Assembly: GCA_965199055.1 (NCBI GenBank)
Contig: CBDAQR010000003.1
Location: 2,356,001 to 2,420,000 of the forward strand
DNA from: CBDAQR01 sp965199055
Lineage (GTDB): Bacteria > Pseudomonadota > Gammaproteobacteria > Pseudomonadales > Halieaceae
Direction of reading: 5' to 3'
DNA: 64,000 bases
Part shown: positions 7,783 through 17,252 of the stretch, one piece after another
Position numbering within the stretch: the stretch's first letter is position 1
How the letters are laid out: every line of letters starts with the position of its first letter
Notes under the pieces: model-generated
The model's database searches: none
The model's input: the letters and a program-made list of their open reading frames with translations, nothing else
Told to the model about the DNA's origin: nothing
Made by a program: the position numbers and the translations under genes

Positions 7783-9165
7783 TCAGGGGCGCGTGCACTG
7801 GGTTGCGGACGCGTCTTCCCGCCTGGTTTGCAAACGGGATAGCCGGTTGTGCACCGAACTCTCTCCAATAAAGGGGTCGCGGGTATCAATGAAGGCCTCG
7901 ATAACCCAGTCATCTAGGTCAAGGTCGTTGTATACACTCAACCAGTAGCCGGATAGATACAGAGTGTTCGTTCCTTCATCGGCCCAGGTTTTGCCGCACT
8001 TGCCCATTTCTGCTCGGATCGCTTTGAGAATTCGATGCCTGGCTAATCGGTAGGGCAAATCAGCGAGAAGCCCTTTGTCCCATAGATTCGTTAAGGTCGT
8101 TTCGGCAACCCTTGGTCGACGGGAGTGAGCGCTGCGCGTGCAATGGGCTGCTGCCCAGTCGTACAGACGATGTAGCACACCACCGGAAAGACGAAGCACT
8201 GCCGGGTTGTGTATAAACACCATCACTCGCTGCTCGTCGGCGCGGGATTTTGTTATGTGCTCCAATAACCCCTGGTAGGCAGCCGTCGATAGCTCGAACC
8301 GAAAATATCGGGGCCTCCGGGTTTTCCCTATACGTTCTTCCGCCTCTGTCAGCTCTTTCAGAAAAGTGACACGAACCCTGCTTCCTGTCCGTCCCTCACC
8401 ATGGAGCTCAGTTGTGCGTTCCCAAGCCTCGTCTGACATGGAAATCGTGTGCATCGTATCTGCCAGCCGGTAAATGGAGTCCCGCACGGTATCGCGATTG
8501 CCACCGGTCGGTTTGAGACCCATAGAGTCGCAAAGATCGACAATGTCCAAATCCCATTGGTTCAGTATTTCCTCACCGGTGTCGTGCGATTCTTCCATCC
8601 GTGCTGCCACCAGAGAGAGCAGGGCTTTGATAGTTCGCTCGTCATCGATCGTGGTGATAGCGCTTCCCGTTTGACTTGTCGTCTTTACCTCGCACTCTCC
8701 ACGTCCTGGTATGTGGATACGGCTATAAATTTCCGAGCGGGGATCAAGCGCTGATGTGCGAAAACACACCGGTAAAACATCTACCCACAACATGAACGAC
8801 CAGCCAACCGTCATGAGATCATTTTCGAGCCTTTGAATGTCCGGGGCCAGGGCCCTTTCTCGCTTTTTATCTTCGAGGCGACGCCTCTCCTTGCGATGAT
8901 CGTCAAACCCCCTTTTGACCGCTGGCAGCTGCATCACCGGGGTGATGTCCTCCAGATAGAGGATGTCTTTCGCCCTAGGGTGGGTTTTCTCTTGGCGGCG
9001 CAACACCCCTTTGTCCGCCAGTCTCTTCAAGCGCCGCTTTATCATCGCCAGTCCGCTACCCGGTATTTCCAGGTATTGTGCCCAAGACTGGAACGCGTTG
9101 CGCGGTATCTCGATGTGGTCGTCATCGCTGGGCATCTCTGCAGCGACGACATGGGCTAACTCCAT
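7783..9165 (-). CDS. Plasmid replication-initiator-like protein, probably 5'-truncated
   Basis: 460 residues from the ATG at 9165. The layout (N-terminal winged-helix with MIKRRLKRLADKGVLRRQEK, a central TTSQTGSAITTIDDERTIKALLSL block, and a second HTH region with LHRLYDWAAAHCTRS and LARHRILKAIRAEM) resembles large plasmid initiators related to RctB; this is a family-level guess. Upstream of the ATG the frame stays open for 16 more codons, with coding character (LTSHEKAFLRSL), until a TAG, so the gene may have lost its N-terminus by nonsense mutation or rearrangement. It would initiate replication at nearby iterons, which I do not clearly see. Confidence 0.5.
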   Translation of the reverse strand: MELAHVVAAEMPSDDDHIEIPRNAFQSWAQYLEIPGSGLAMIKRRLKRLADKGVLRRQEKTHPRAKDILYLEDITPVMQLPAVKRGFDDHRKERRRLEDKKRERALAPDIQRLENDLMTVGWSFMLWVDVLPVCFRTSALDPRSEIYSRIHIPGRGECEVKTTSQTGSAITTIDDERTIKALLSLVAARMEESHDTGEEILNQWDLDIVDLCDSMGLKPTGGNRDTVRDSIYRLADTMHTISMSDEAWERTTELHGEGRTGSRVRVTFLKELTEAEERIGKTRRPRYFRFELSTAAYQGLLEHITKSRADEQRVMVFIHNPAVLRLSGGVLHRLYDWAAAHCTRSAHSRRPRVAETTLTNLWDKGLLADLPYRLARHRILKAIRAEMGKCGKTWADEGTNTLYLSGYWLSVYNDLDLDDWVIEAFIDTRDPFIGESSVHNRLSRLQTRREDASATQCTRP

Positions 9166-9213
9166 GAGCGAACGCAGGAAGGCTTTTTCGTGTGATGTCA
9201 GAGATTGCTAGCT

Positions 9214-9590
9214 GAGGTAATCGTGGGTCTGGCGAAGCTGAGAGCGCCTCACTATAAGAAGCGAACCTTGTGGTTTTGAAGGCAGTGAACAGCCTTTTCG
9301 CTTCGCTGGTTCAGTCACTTTATTCTTTTTTGGTAGCGGCTACCCATTACAGTCACCAAGGCTACAATAACATTGGATTGTCGCAGGGTAAACCATAGTT
9401 GCTATGGTGGCTAATCTTGTGGCGCAATTGCTGCCTTGAGTGTAGTCATGGTAAACAGGATATCGTTTAGCAAGCTCAAGAGATAGTTATTTGCCGCAAA
9501 TCGCACGCTTCGTAAGCTTCCCCGTCAAGTAAACAATTCAAAAGTAAAGCTTCTGGCGGATTGCTCCCTGCTTCCCGAACCTAGTCTAGC
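9214..9590. other. Non-coding stretch upstream of the initiator-like gene
   Basis: No ORF with domain character. A palindrome ACCATAG (9392-9398) TTG CTATGGT (9402-9408) lies about 230 bases upstream of the initiator ATG and could be a control site. No iteron array is evident. Confidence 0.35.
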
Positions 9591-9735
9591 GATGTAAACA
9601 GGTACTGATCCAGAACATCTTCGCGATACGTCCGATTGAGCCGTTTGATGCAGGCATTCTGGTTAGGTTTGCCGGGCTGGATGTACTGGATCGCCATGCC
9701 GGCCTTTTTAGCCCAAGCCGTGAATGCTTCTAATT
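9591..9735 (-). pseudogene. IS3-family OrfB C-terminal fragment
   Basis: The reverse strand encodes AFTAWAKKAGMAIQYIQPGK, then PNQNACIKRLNRTYREDVLD and QYLF. This is the end of an IS3-type integrase domain. The catalytic Glu expected in the NxFIERFNRTYRE motif is Lys here, and the rest of the gene is absent. Confidence 0.8.
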
Positions 9736-9807
9736 AACCGTCTCCGATAGGGGGAAGCTTGACCTTCTCCCCGTAGGGCTCCCACTTCCAGTAAGAGAAA
9801 TCCAAGT

Positions 9808-10626
9808 TTAGGCCGCTTTCTCGAAATCTGCTGGAGACCGATAATTCAATGCACTGTGCGGCCGTATCTGGTTGTAGTCTTCACGCCAGGCGTCGATGAT
9901 CTCCTTGGCGTCTTCCAGGCTCTGGAACCACTGCTGGTTGAGGCAACCGTCTCTGAAGCGCCCATTGAACGATTCTACAAAAGCGTTCTGTGTTGGCTTA
10001 CCTGGCTGGATGAAGTGAAGCTTCACGCCAGACTGCTGACTCCAGATAAACATGGCCTTACTCGTCAGTTCAGGACCGTTGTCCATGACGATCCGCTTCG
10101 GCAGACCGCGTGTAGCGCCAAGCTCATCCAGGAACCTCGCCGTGCGCTCGCCCGAGATGGAAAGATCGACAAGTTGGCCAACACAAATCCGAGAGTAATC
10201 ATCAACGACATTGAGTATCCGGATCCTGCGACTATCCGCCAACTGATCGTGAACGAAGTCGATCGACCAGCGCTGATTGGGGCCAGTGGGCACTTCCAAG
10301 GGCACTCTGGGCCTGACCAACTTCTTCCGTCGCTTCGTGCGGACCTGCATACCTAGCTCGCTATAGAGTCGGTAGGTGCACTTACGATTGATGACCAGCC
10401 CCTCACGGCGTAGAAGTTCATGCAACATCAAGTAACCGTCGCGTGGATACTGCTCGCCCAGCGGCTTCATGCGCTTGATCAACGCCACGTCCTGGATGGG
10501 CCGCTGTGGCTGATAAGCCATCGCTTTGCGACTGATCGGTATGACACGACAGGCGCGCCGCTGGCTGATGCCATAGGAATCCTGGAGATAGCCGACGAGA
10601 CGTTTACGACTGGCCGGCTTCACCAC
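9808..10626 (-). CDS. IS3-family transposase OrfB (DDE integrase)
   Basis: 272 residues with an HTH_21 segment followed by the rve integrase core. The catalytic triad is complete: Asp in WSIDFVHD, Asp in IVMDNGPEL, and Glu in NAFVESFNGRFR. The C-terminus ends with the usual YNQIRPHSALNYRSPADFE. It overlaps OrfA by 7 bases, and translation is normally by frameshift fusion. Confidence 0.92.
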   Translation of the reverse strand: MVKPASRKRLVGYLQDSYGISQRRACRVIPISRKAMAYQPQRPIQDVALIKRMKPLGEQYPRDGYLMLHELLRREGLVINRKCTYRLYSELGMQVRTKRRKKLVRPRVPLEVPTGPNQRWSIDFVHDQLADSRRIRILNVVDDYSRICVGQLVDLSISGERTARFLDELGATRGLPKRIVMDNGPELTSKAMFIWSQQSGVKLHFIQPGKPTQNAFVESFNGRFRDGCLNQQWFQSLEDAKEIIDAWREDYNQIRPHSALNYRSPADFEKAA

Positions 10627-10886
10627 TTTTTTCCCAGAACGTCACGAAGCATTGCCTTGTCCAGCTCGGCTTCAGCCAGCAGCTTCTTCAGGCGAGCGTT
10701 CTCCGACTCGAGCTCTCGCAGCCGTTTGGCCTCGGAGACCTCCATACCACCGTACTTGGACTTCCAGCGGTAAAAGCTCTGTTCAGAGAATCCGTATTCC
10801 CTCACTAGATCGCTGACCGACATGCCTGCCTCGTGGGCTTTCAGGAATCCGATGATCTGCTCTTCCGTGTATCGCTTCTGCTTCAT
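10620..10886 (-). CDS. IS3-family transposase OrfA (HTH protein)
   Basis: 88 residues from MKQKRYTEEQIIGFLKAHE. The HTH (VSDLVREYGFSEQSFYRWKS) is followed by a leucine-zipper-like coiled coil (LRELESENARLKKLLAEAEL). This protein binds the IS ends and fuses to OrfB by -1 frameshifting. The start at 10886 was preferred over 10901 because the family begins MKxKRYTEEQ. Confidence 0.9.
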   Translation of the reverse strand: MKQKRYTEEQIIGFLKAHEAGMSVSDLVREYGFSEQSFYRWKSKYGGMEVSEAKRLRELESENARLKKLLAEAELDKAMLRDVLGKKW

Positions 10887-10930
10887 ATTGAGACCTCCCA
10901 TGGGGTAGTTGAGTGGGAAATCTCTTACTG

Positions 10931-11361
10931 TTTTTGGCTACCCTGGCGGGGAGAAGGTCAATTTGAACTCACTGACATCCAGCACGTTATAGCCACGCCA
11001 GCAATCACTGTAGACAATGCTGTCAGGGATTACCTTGCGTTCAATGATAGGATATAAAGTCCGGCTACTGGCATCAGCAATGATCTTGGTGTAGACCTTG
11101 CCACCGCGCTTCAACAGGCCAAACACCGGAACTTTGCCTGCCGCAGCACGACCACGCTGTCCTTTACGCCTGCCACCAAAGTAACTTTCATCGACCTCTA
11201 TCTCTCCATCAAAGGCAATATCATTCTCAAGGGCCAGCTCATGCGCGATAATCTCCCGAAGGCGATGAAAGTAATAGGCCGAGGTTTTGACGTTCACGCC
11301 AACAAGACTTGCCGCTGTTCTCGCTGTGCTGCCAGAAACAAAATGCTCAACCAATCGACCT
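10931..11361 (-). pseudogene. IS1595-family transposase remnant, cut on both sides
   Basis: An internal part of an IS1595 (ISXO2-like) transposase: VEHFVSGSTARTAASLVGVN, YYFHRLREII, IEVDESYFGGRRKGQRGRAA and VYSDCWRGYNVLD. It starts abruptly at the IS3 end (11362) and stops at the IS407-like end (10930), so the zinc-ribbon N-terminus and the last catalytic residue are missing. The first two acidic catalytic residues are still visible. Confidence 0.85.
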
Positions 11362-11432
11362 TGTAGTGGCACACTGAATTTGGCCACCTGAATCTGGGTG
11401 ATACTATCACCCCTCAAGACACAGGTGAGCAA

Positions 11433-11747
11433 ATGACCAAACGATCCAGACCAAACTTTAGCCCGGAGTTTCGACTCGAAGTCGCACAATTAGTCGTTGA
11501 CCAAGGCTATACCGTCAGAGCCGCGAGTGAAGCGATGAACGTCAGTAAATCTTCAGTGGAGGGCTGGGTTCGCCAGCTTCGGCTAGAGCGCTCGGGAGAA
11601 ACACCTCAGAAAGGCACGCCACTGACCGAGGAGCAGCGCCGTATTCGCGACCTGGAACGTCAGATCAAACGGCTGGAAACAGAGAAAGACATATTAAAAA
11701 AGGGTATGGCTCTCTTGATGTCCGACGAGCTGAAAAATATTCGATAA
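11433..11747 (+). CDS. IS3-family transposase OrfA
   Basis: 104 residues with an HTH_Tnp_1 domain (NFSPEFRLEVAQLVVDQGYT) and a C-terminal coiled coil (IRDLERQIKRLETEKDILKK). A run of six A followed by GGG at 11696-11704 is a likely -1 slippery site; OrfB lies in the -1 frame, so an OrfAB fusion would be the active transposase. Confidence 0.92.
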   Translation: MTKRSRPNFSPEFRLEVAQLVVDQGYTVRAASEAMNVSKSSVEGWVRQLRLERSGETPQKGTPLTEEQRRIRDLERQIKRLETEKDILKKGMALLMSDELKNIR

Positions 11748-11779
11748 TTCAGCGGTTACAAGAGAGCTATCCCGTTAAG

Positions 11780-12613
11780 TTGCTATGCCATGTCTTTGAT
11801 ATTCAACGCAGTAGCTACCGATATTGGCGAGAGCGCCCGAAGGGTGACAACTCCCATCGTTGCAGGCTTAAGCTTATGGTTCACGCTGCTCACCGCCTAA
11901 GTGGTGGCTCAGCTGGTGCAAGAACCGTTGCCCAGATCGTTAGCCGTAATGGAACGCCATTGACTCGTTACGTTGCGGGTAAGTTGATGAAGGAGTTGGG
12001 ACTGGTGAGTAGCCAGCTTCCAAAACACGCCTATAAGCGTGCTGACAAGCTACACGTAGCCATTCCAAATACCTTGAATCGGCAGTTTTCTGTAGCAGAA
12101 CCCAACCAGGTGTGGTGCAGCGATATTACATATATTTGGACGGGTCAACGCTGGGCCTATCTAGCCATGATACTGGATCTCTACGCGAGAAAACCGGTTG
12201 GTTGGGCGTTTTCTTATCGGGCCGACAGTGAACTGACCCGTAAGGCGTTGATGATGGCTTATGAATCCAGAGGAAGACCAAAGGGAGTGCTATTCCACTC
12301 GGATCAGGGAGTTCAGTACACCAGTACAAAATTCCGTCAGCATCTCTGGCGGTATCAGATACAACAGAGCATGAGTCGACGGGGAAACTGCTGGGATAAC
12401 GCGCCAATGGAGCGCTTCTTCCGCAGCCTAAAAACCGAGTGGGTTCCAGAGACGGGCTATCGGAGTTTTACTGAAGCCAAGCAGTCAATCAATGACTATA
12501 TCGTGAGGTACTACAACTCGATCAGACCGCATTCGAATAACAACATGAAAACACCCAATCAGGCAGAAAACGAATACTGGAAAGCTTATAAAACCGTGGC
12601 CAGTTTTAGTTGA
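11780..12613 (+). CDS. IS3-family transposase OrfB
   Basis: 277 residues, HTH_21 then DDE integrase core. The triad is intact: Asp in VWCSDITYIWTG, Asp in LFHSDQGVQYTS and Glu in NAPMERFFRSLKTEW. It ends near the right terminal repeat. It appears functional. Confidence 0.92.
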   Translation: MLCHVFDIQRSSYRYWRERPKGDNSHRCRLKLMVHAAHRLSGGSAGARTVAQIVSRNGTPLTRYVAGKLMKELGLVSSQLPKHAYKRADKLHVAIPNTLNRQFSVAEPNQVWCSDITYIWTGQRWAYLAMILDLYARKPVGWAFSYRADSELTRKALMMAYESRGRPKGVLFHSDQGVQYTSTKFRQHLWRYQIQQSMSRRGNCWDNAPMERFFRSLKTEWVPETGYRSFTEAKQSINDYIVRYYNSIRPHSNNNMKTPNQAENEYWKAYKTVASFS

Positions 12614-12621
12614 CCACTACA

Positions 12622-13352
12622 AGGCAGTCAGTGGAGAGAATGTCTGACAACTCACCACGGATAACCAGTACGGGCGTGTCGACGAGCAGATCGAACATGG
12701 GCCAGAGGTCGGGCGGCACTGCGGATTCCTGCGCTTCAAGCATCGGCTTGGAAATCGCCGGATCATAAGCAAGGACCGGCACACCATCCTCGTTTTCACG
12801 ATACAGGGCACGGGTGAAAGCCTGCCAATCCTGCTCAGCCAAGGTCGGGAAGGCATGACCATTGATCGCCTTGTTGAGACTCACCGCCTCATCCCAAGAT
12901 CGGGCCGGCTCGGTTTTACCCACATAGCCCTTGATGCGCTCCAGGCCTTCGGGATCTACCACGGGACCGATATCGTTGATGATTGCAGCCTGAATCCTCT
13001 CTGGCTGCATCGCTTTCATGATCACCGACATCAGCCCACCCATCGACGTCCCCATAAGAATGACAGTCTCAACACCCAACAGGTCGAGTAGCCGGAGCAT
13101 GTCCTTCACATAGACACCAGGGCTGTAGTTTTCCGGGTTGGGATCCCATTGCGAAAGTCCACGGCCACGCTGCTCCGCGACTATAAGGCGATAGTCCGAA
13201 GCCAGGTGGTTAGCAATGTCTTCAAAGTCTGCCGAGTTACGGGTCAAGCCATGCATACAGAGGATCGTGGCGCGCGGCGCTTCGTGCAGGTAGTGACGAG
13301 CATAGAGGCGCAGCCCGTCTTCGCTCTCGTAGTAGAAGTCTTCGTAAGCCAT
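12622..13352 (-). pseudogene. Alpha/beta hydrolase, 3' end removed by IS3 insertion
   Basis: The protein starts MAYEDFYYESEDGLRLYARH at 13352. The oxyanion-side motif CMHGLTRNS and the nucleophile elbow GTSMGG (Ser103) are present, and a candidate Asp lies in GELSD. After STDCL the frame enters the IS end at 12621, so the C-terminal part with the catalytic His is absent. It begins 10 bases after the AMP-ligase gene ends and was probably its operon partner in handling an ester or lactone substrate. Confidence 0.85.
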
Positions 13353-13362
13353 AGTATTCGCC

Positions 13363-14916
13363 CTACCCGTAGGACTGGTATTTAAAAGATTCGCGCAACT
13401 CGCGCTTGAGTATTTTGCCGTTGGGATTGCGCGGCAGTTCGTCAACTGCAATCAAGTCCGCCAATCGCTGCTGTTTACCGAGGCGTGCGTTAGCCCATTC
13501 GAGGATGGCACGGCAATCGGCATCCGAGCCGGACTCCATGACTACCAATGCTACCGGCGTTTCTCCCCAGCGCTCGCTGCTGAGCCCGATAACGGCAACG
13601 TCATTCACCTCTTCGTGCTCAATCAATACAGACTCCAGATCCTGAGGATAGATGTTCTGACCGCCGGAGAGAATCATGTCTTTCTTGCGGTCTACAATCT
13701 GCAGGAAACCCTGCTCATCGAGCTGGCCAATATCGCCGGTACGAATCCAGGTCACGCCATCATTATCGATATAAGTAGCATCGCGGGTAGCATCTGGTCT
13801 ATTCCAGTAACCGGGCATGGTGATTCGCCCGCGAGAAACAATCTCACCACTCTGACCTGGCTCGCACTCACGGTCATCGCCATCGATAATGCGAATGTCC
13901 GTGCCGATCAGCGGTTTACCCACGGATGCCCACCGACCTTCTGCGTCTTCGGGATCGAGGGTCGTGATGATCCCCTCGGTCAACCCATACAATTCAACGA
14001 TACCGCAGGGGAAGAACTCAAACAGTTCGCGCTTCAGTTCGGCGTGCAGCGGCGAGCCACAGGACATCATCGCCTGCATGCTGCTAACGTCACCGCCTTC
14101 TCGCTTCAACAATTCGATTACGCGCTGAAACTGGATCGGCACCATTGCCGTGTGGGTAACCCGGACCTCGCCCACCGCGCGCACAAACTCTACGGCATCG
14201 AAGTGGCGCTGAACCACGAGGGTGCCACCTGCCAACAAGGTACAAAGCATCGCCACCCAGGAAATGTTGGAATACAAACCGATGGTCAGTAGTGTTCTGG
14301 CGCCGCCGTGATAACGCAGCGCAATCGACAAATCATAGGCCCAATCCAAACGTCCGCGATGGGTATGCACGATACCCTTGGGAAGCCCGGTGGTGCCCGA
14401 TGAATAGATGATGTTAAGCGGCAATACGTCCGCAATATCAAGTCGGGGCAGGCTGGTATCCTGTCCATCACAGAATGCCTCTATGCCGTACCAGCCGGGT
14501 TTTGGAGTTTCCGCGATGCGGATAACTTCTGCCGGGAGTTGACTTTCCAATGCCTGAAGCCGAGGAAGCTGATCATCGCTGACAACCAGAGCGCTTACCT
14601 GGGCATCCTGCAGCATGGAAACGAGCGCATCGTCCGACACAGAAAGGTTAATCGGCACCGTACACGCGCCAGCAGCCATGCTACCAAAGAGCGCCTGGAG
14701 CATCGGCAAGCCATTGGACATCACAATGCCAACGCGATCACCGAGGCCAACACCAGCGCCAGATAAAGCGTGAGCGAAGCGATGATTACGTCCGCAGAAT
14801 TCTGCCCAGCTGAGCACCGAGTCCTCGCAAATCACTGCGGGCTTTTCGGCACGCCACTTCCCATGCAGACAAAGAATCTCGGGCAGCAGTGGAGCTGATG
14901 AAGGAAAACCATTCAT
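13363..14916 (-). CDS. AMP-dependent acyl-CoA synthetase/ligase
   Basis: 517-residue ANL-superfamily enzyme that activates a carboxylic acid with ATP and CoA. Motifs are the P-loop YSSGTTGLPKG (residues 171-181), YGLTEG, TGDIGQLDEQGF and the C-terminal NPNGKILKRELR with the adenylation Lys. Substrate is not predictable; the neighbouring outer-membrane receptor and hydrolase suggest uptake and breakdown of an exogenous organic acid or ester. The start at MNGFPSS (14916) fits the family; the upstream extension to 14955 overlaps the TonB stop. The frame is intact. Confidence 0.9.
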   Translation of the reverse strand: MNGFPSSAPLLPEILCLHGKWRAEKPAVICEDSVLSWAEFCGRNHRFAHALSGAGVGLGDRVGIVMSNGLPMLQALFGSMAAGACTVPINLSVSDDALVSMLQDAQVSALVVSDDQLPRLQALESQLPAEVIRIAETPKPGWYGIEAFCDGQDTSLPRLDIADVLPLNIIYSSGTTGLPKGIVHTHRGRLDWAYDLSIALRYHGGARTLLTIGLYSNISWVAMLCTLLAGGTLVVQRHFDAVEFVRAVGEVRVTHTAMVPIQFQRVIELLKREGGDVSSMQAMMSCGSPLHAELKRELFEFFPCGIVELYGLTEGIITTLDPEDAEGRWASVGKPLIGTDIRIIDGDDRECEPGQSGEIVSRGRITMPGYWNRPDATRDATYIDNDGVTWIRTGDIGQLDEQGFLQIVDRKKDMILSGGQNIYPQDLESVLIEHEEVNDVAVIGLSSERWGETPVALVVMESGSDADCRAILEWANARLGKQQRLADLIAVDELPRNPNGKILKRELRESFKYQSYG

Positions 14917-14958
14917 GATCGAAAAAAGGGCGCCATGAAGGCGCCCAACCCACAAGAC

Positions 14959-17211
14959 CTAGAAGCGATACTCTACGGTTGCAGTCCAAGTACGCGGCGG
15001 GGCGTAGAACACCGTCGTGTTGTCTTCAAGACCCAGGCTGGACGGACAACTTGTGAAACCGAAGCAGTAACCAGCGGTACGAATTTCTTCATCCCCCAGG
15101 TTTTTACCATGAATACCTACCAACCAATTCGCGCTTGCATTGGTCCAGACAACACTCGCGTTGTACATGTGGTAGGAGTCCTGATCGATATCATTATTGG
15201 CCACTTCAAACTGGGTTATATCGTCTTTGTAAGACCAATTGGCATTGAGGTTCAGTGAGCCGCCGTACAGATCCATCACATAGTTCAGGGCAAAGTACGA
15301 CATCGTTTCCGGCGTGTTCTGGACCTCGCGATCATCAGATACGTCGACATCGTTGACGATCCACTCATTGATTTCAGCGCCGAGCAGGCTCAGGGCCATC
15401 TGCGCCGTGAGATTCTCGGTAACAGCGAAGCTGCCCTCGAACTCAAGGCCACTGATCTCTGCCTCACCGGCGTTGGTCACCGTACCGACGAAATCATCGT
15501 TAACGCCGTCACCATCAATATCAACACCAACCGACCCTGGGATTTGCATGTCATCGTATTCGCTGTAGAAGACGGCGACGTTTGTGCGCAGTCGACCGTC
15601 CATCCAATCGGCTTTAAGGCCTAGCTCAAAAGAATCGAGGGTTTCTTCATCGAAACCCTCCTCTACCTGTGGAGTAGCGAAATTTGCGCCACGGGGATCA
15701 AAGCTGCCAGCTTTCCAGCCCTGGCTGTAACCACCATAGATGTGTGCGTCATCGTTGAGACGATACATAACATTGATACGCGGCGAGAAGTTATCGTAGG
15801 TTTCGTTACCCACGTAATCGCTGGTGATCTGGTTCAGGCTGGCATCATCGTTTCCGAAGAAGGGTGAACCAATACCTAAATAACTGGCGCGGAATACATC
15901 CGCGTCACGCTCGTCCTCTGTGTAACGCCCACCCACCGAAACCGACCAGCGCTCGTTGACGTCGTAGGTGATATCGCCGAAAACCGACCAAGCTTCGGTG
16001 TCGACTGAACCACCGGTGTACGCGGTGAGACCAAGGCCAGGCACCAGCTGTGCGAGAACAACATCAAAGTCGTTGGAAGCTTCTGCGTCGAGATAGTAGA
16101 ACCCCAAGACCGCATTGAAGTTGTCCTCGGTCCACAGCAGTTGGAACTCCTGGCTGGTCTGTTCGTTCTCATAAATAACCTGCGCATCAAAGTCCATGAC
16201 TTCAAGGCCGTCGAAGTCGATCACGGAGTCGGTATCATCCTCGCTATACGCAGTAATAGAGCGCAGTGTGAACTTTTCATCGATGTCCCAGTCGATCGAC
16301 ATGTAGATACCGCTTGAGTCGACCTCGTTATTGCCACCAATACCTGCTGTAGAAGGCTGTTTAGCGGCGGCGGCATAGGTGTCATAAACATCGCCCAGTA
16401 CCGGCTCCCCATTGCTGACGCCCGGATAAGGACGATGGCCAGCTACGGGTGACGATTCATCGTCTGTGTCGTCGTAGGCAACACGGATAAGCAAGTCGTC
16501 ACTAGGCTCAAGCTCCGCACTGACGCGATATGCGAATATATCTTTGTCGTACTGATCTTCTCCAGTCGCCTTACTTTCACCAAATCCGTCGCGCTGGAAG
16601 GACGCTACCGTTGCACCCAGCCGGAAACTGTCGTTTACGGGTACCGACGCTGTACCGATCAGGTCGACCTGGTCCTCCGTGCCATAAGATGCCTTGATAC
16701 TGAACTCACGTTCTTCGCTAAGTCTCGAGGTCACGTACTTGATTGCACCACCAACGGCATTACGGCCATAGAGCGTACCCTGAGGGCCACGCAATACTTC
16801 GATCCTTTCCACGTCATAGATATCGAGCAGCGCGCCCTGCGGACGCGCGATGTAGACATCATCGATATAAAGCGCGACACCCTGCTCAAAACCGGCTAGC
16901 GGGTCTTGCTGCCCGACACCACGAATAAATGCTGTGAGCGTGGTATTCGTGGCACGCGACGACTCCAGTGTCACACTGGGCACTGATTGCGCTAGTTCGG
17001 TAATGTCCTGCGCGCCCCTCAGCGCAAGCGCCTCTGCGGTGAAGGCTGTCACCGCCAAGGGTACTTCCTGCAGCTTTTCATCGCGCCGACGCGCGTTAAC
17101 TGTTACTTCTTCCAACACAAGGCCTTCGGCCAGCACAGGAATGGGATTGAAGGCAGATGCGGCAGAAAGCGCCACAGCTATAGAGATAGGTTTACGAAGT
17201 GTGCGGAAATC
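14959..17211 (-). pseudogene. TonB-dependent outer-membrane receptor, 5' end replaced by an IS
   Basis: About 750 codons of a TonB receptor. The plug domain carries LEEVTVNARRRDEKLQEVPL, IDDVYIARPQGALLDIYDVE and RIEVLRGPQGTLYGRNAVGG. The beta-barrel ends TWTATVEYRF with the terminal aromatic residue. The signal peptide core (ISIAVALSAASAFNPIPVLA) is present, but the frame runs into the IS at 17212 with no ATG, so the first ~10 codons and the promoter are lost. A GTG at 17175 inside the leader is the only start. Substrate probably matches the adjacent ligase/hydrolase; siderophore transport is less likely. Confidence 0.85.
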
Positions 17212-17252
17212 TGTAAATACCCCAAACAGCTAACCACCCATTCATAGAAAAA

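Larger units (their letters stand above)
9789..10930 (-). mobile_element. IS3-family element (IS407-like), complete
   Basis: The element is bounded by a short inverted repeat: CAGTAAGAGA at 9789 and its complement ending at 10930. It contains OrfA (10620-10886) and OrfB (9808-10626), with the usual small overlap for programmed frameshifting. It truncates the IS1595 remnant at its right side. The exact IS tips are inferred from the repeat only. Confidence 0.75.
11362..12621 (+). mobile_element. IS3-family element, complete, with ~26-bp imperfect terminal repeats
   Basis: The left end starts TGTAGTGG at 11362 and the right end finishes CCACTACA at 12621. The repeats continue with TGGCCAC inside both ends. 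It carries OrfA and OrfB in the + direction. It interrupted an alpha/beta hydrolase gene on its right side and an IS1595 copy on its left. No matching target duplication is visible, which implies later deletion or rearrangement. Confidence 0.82.
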
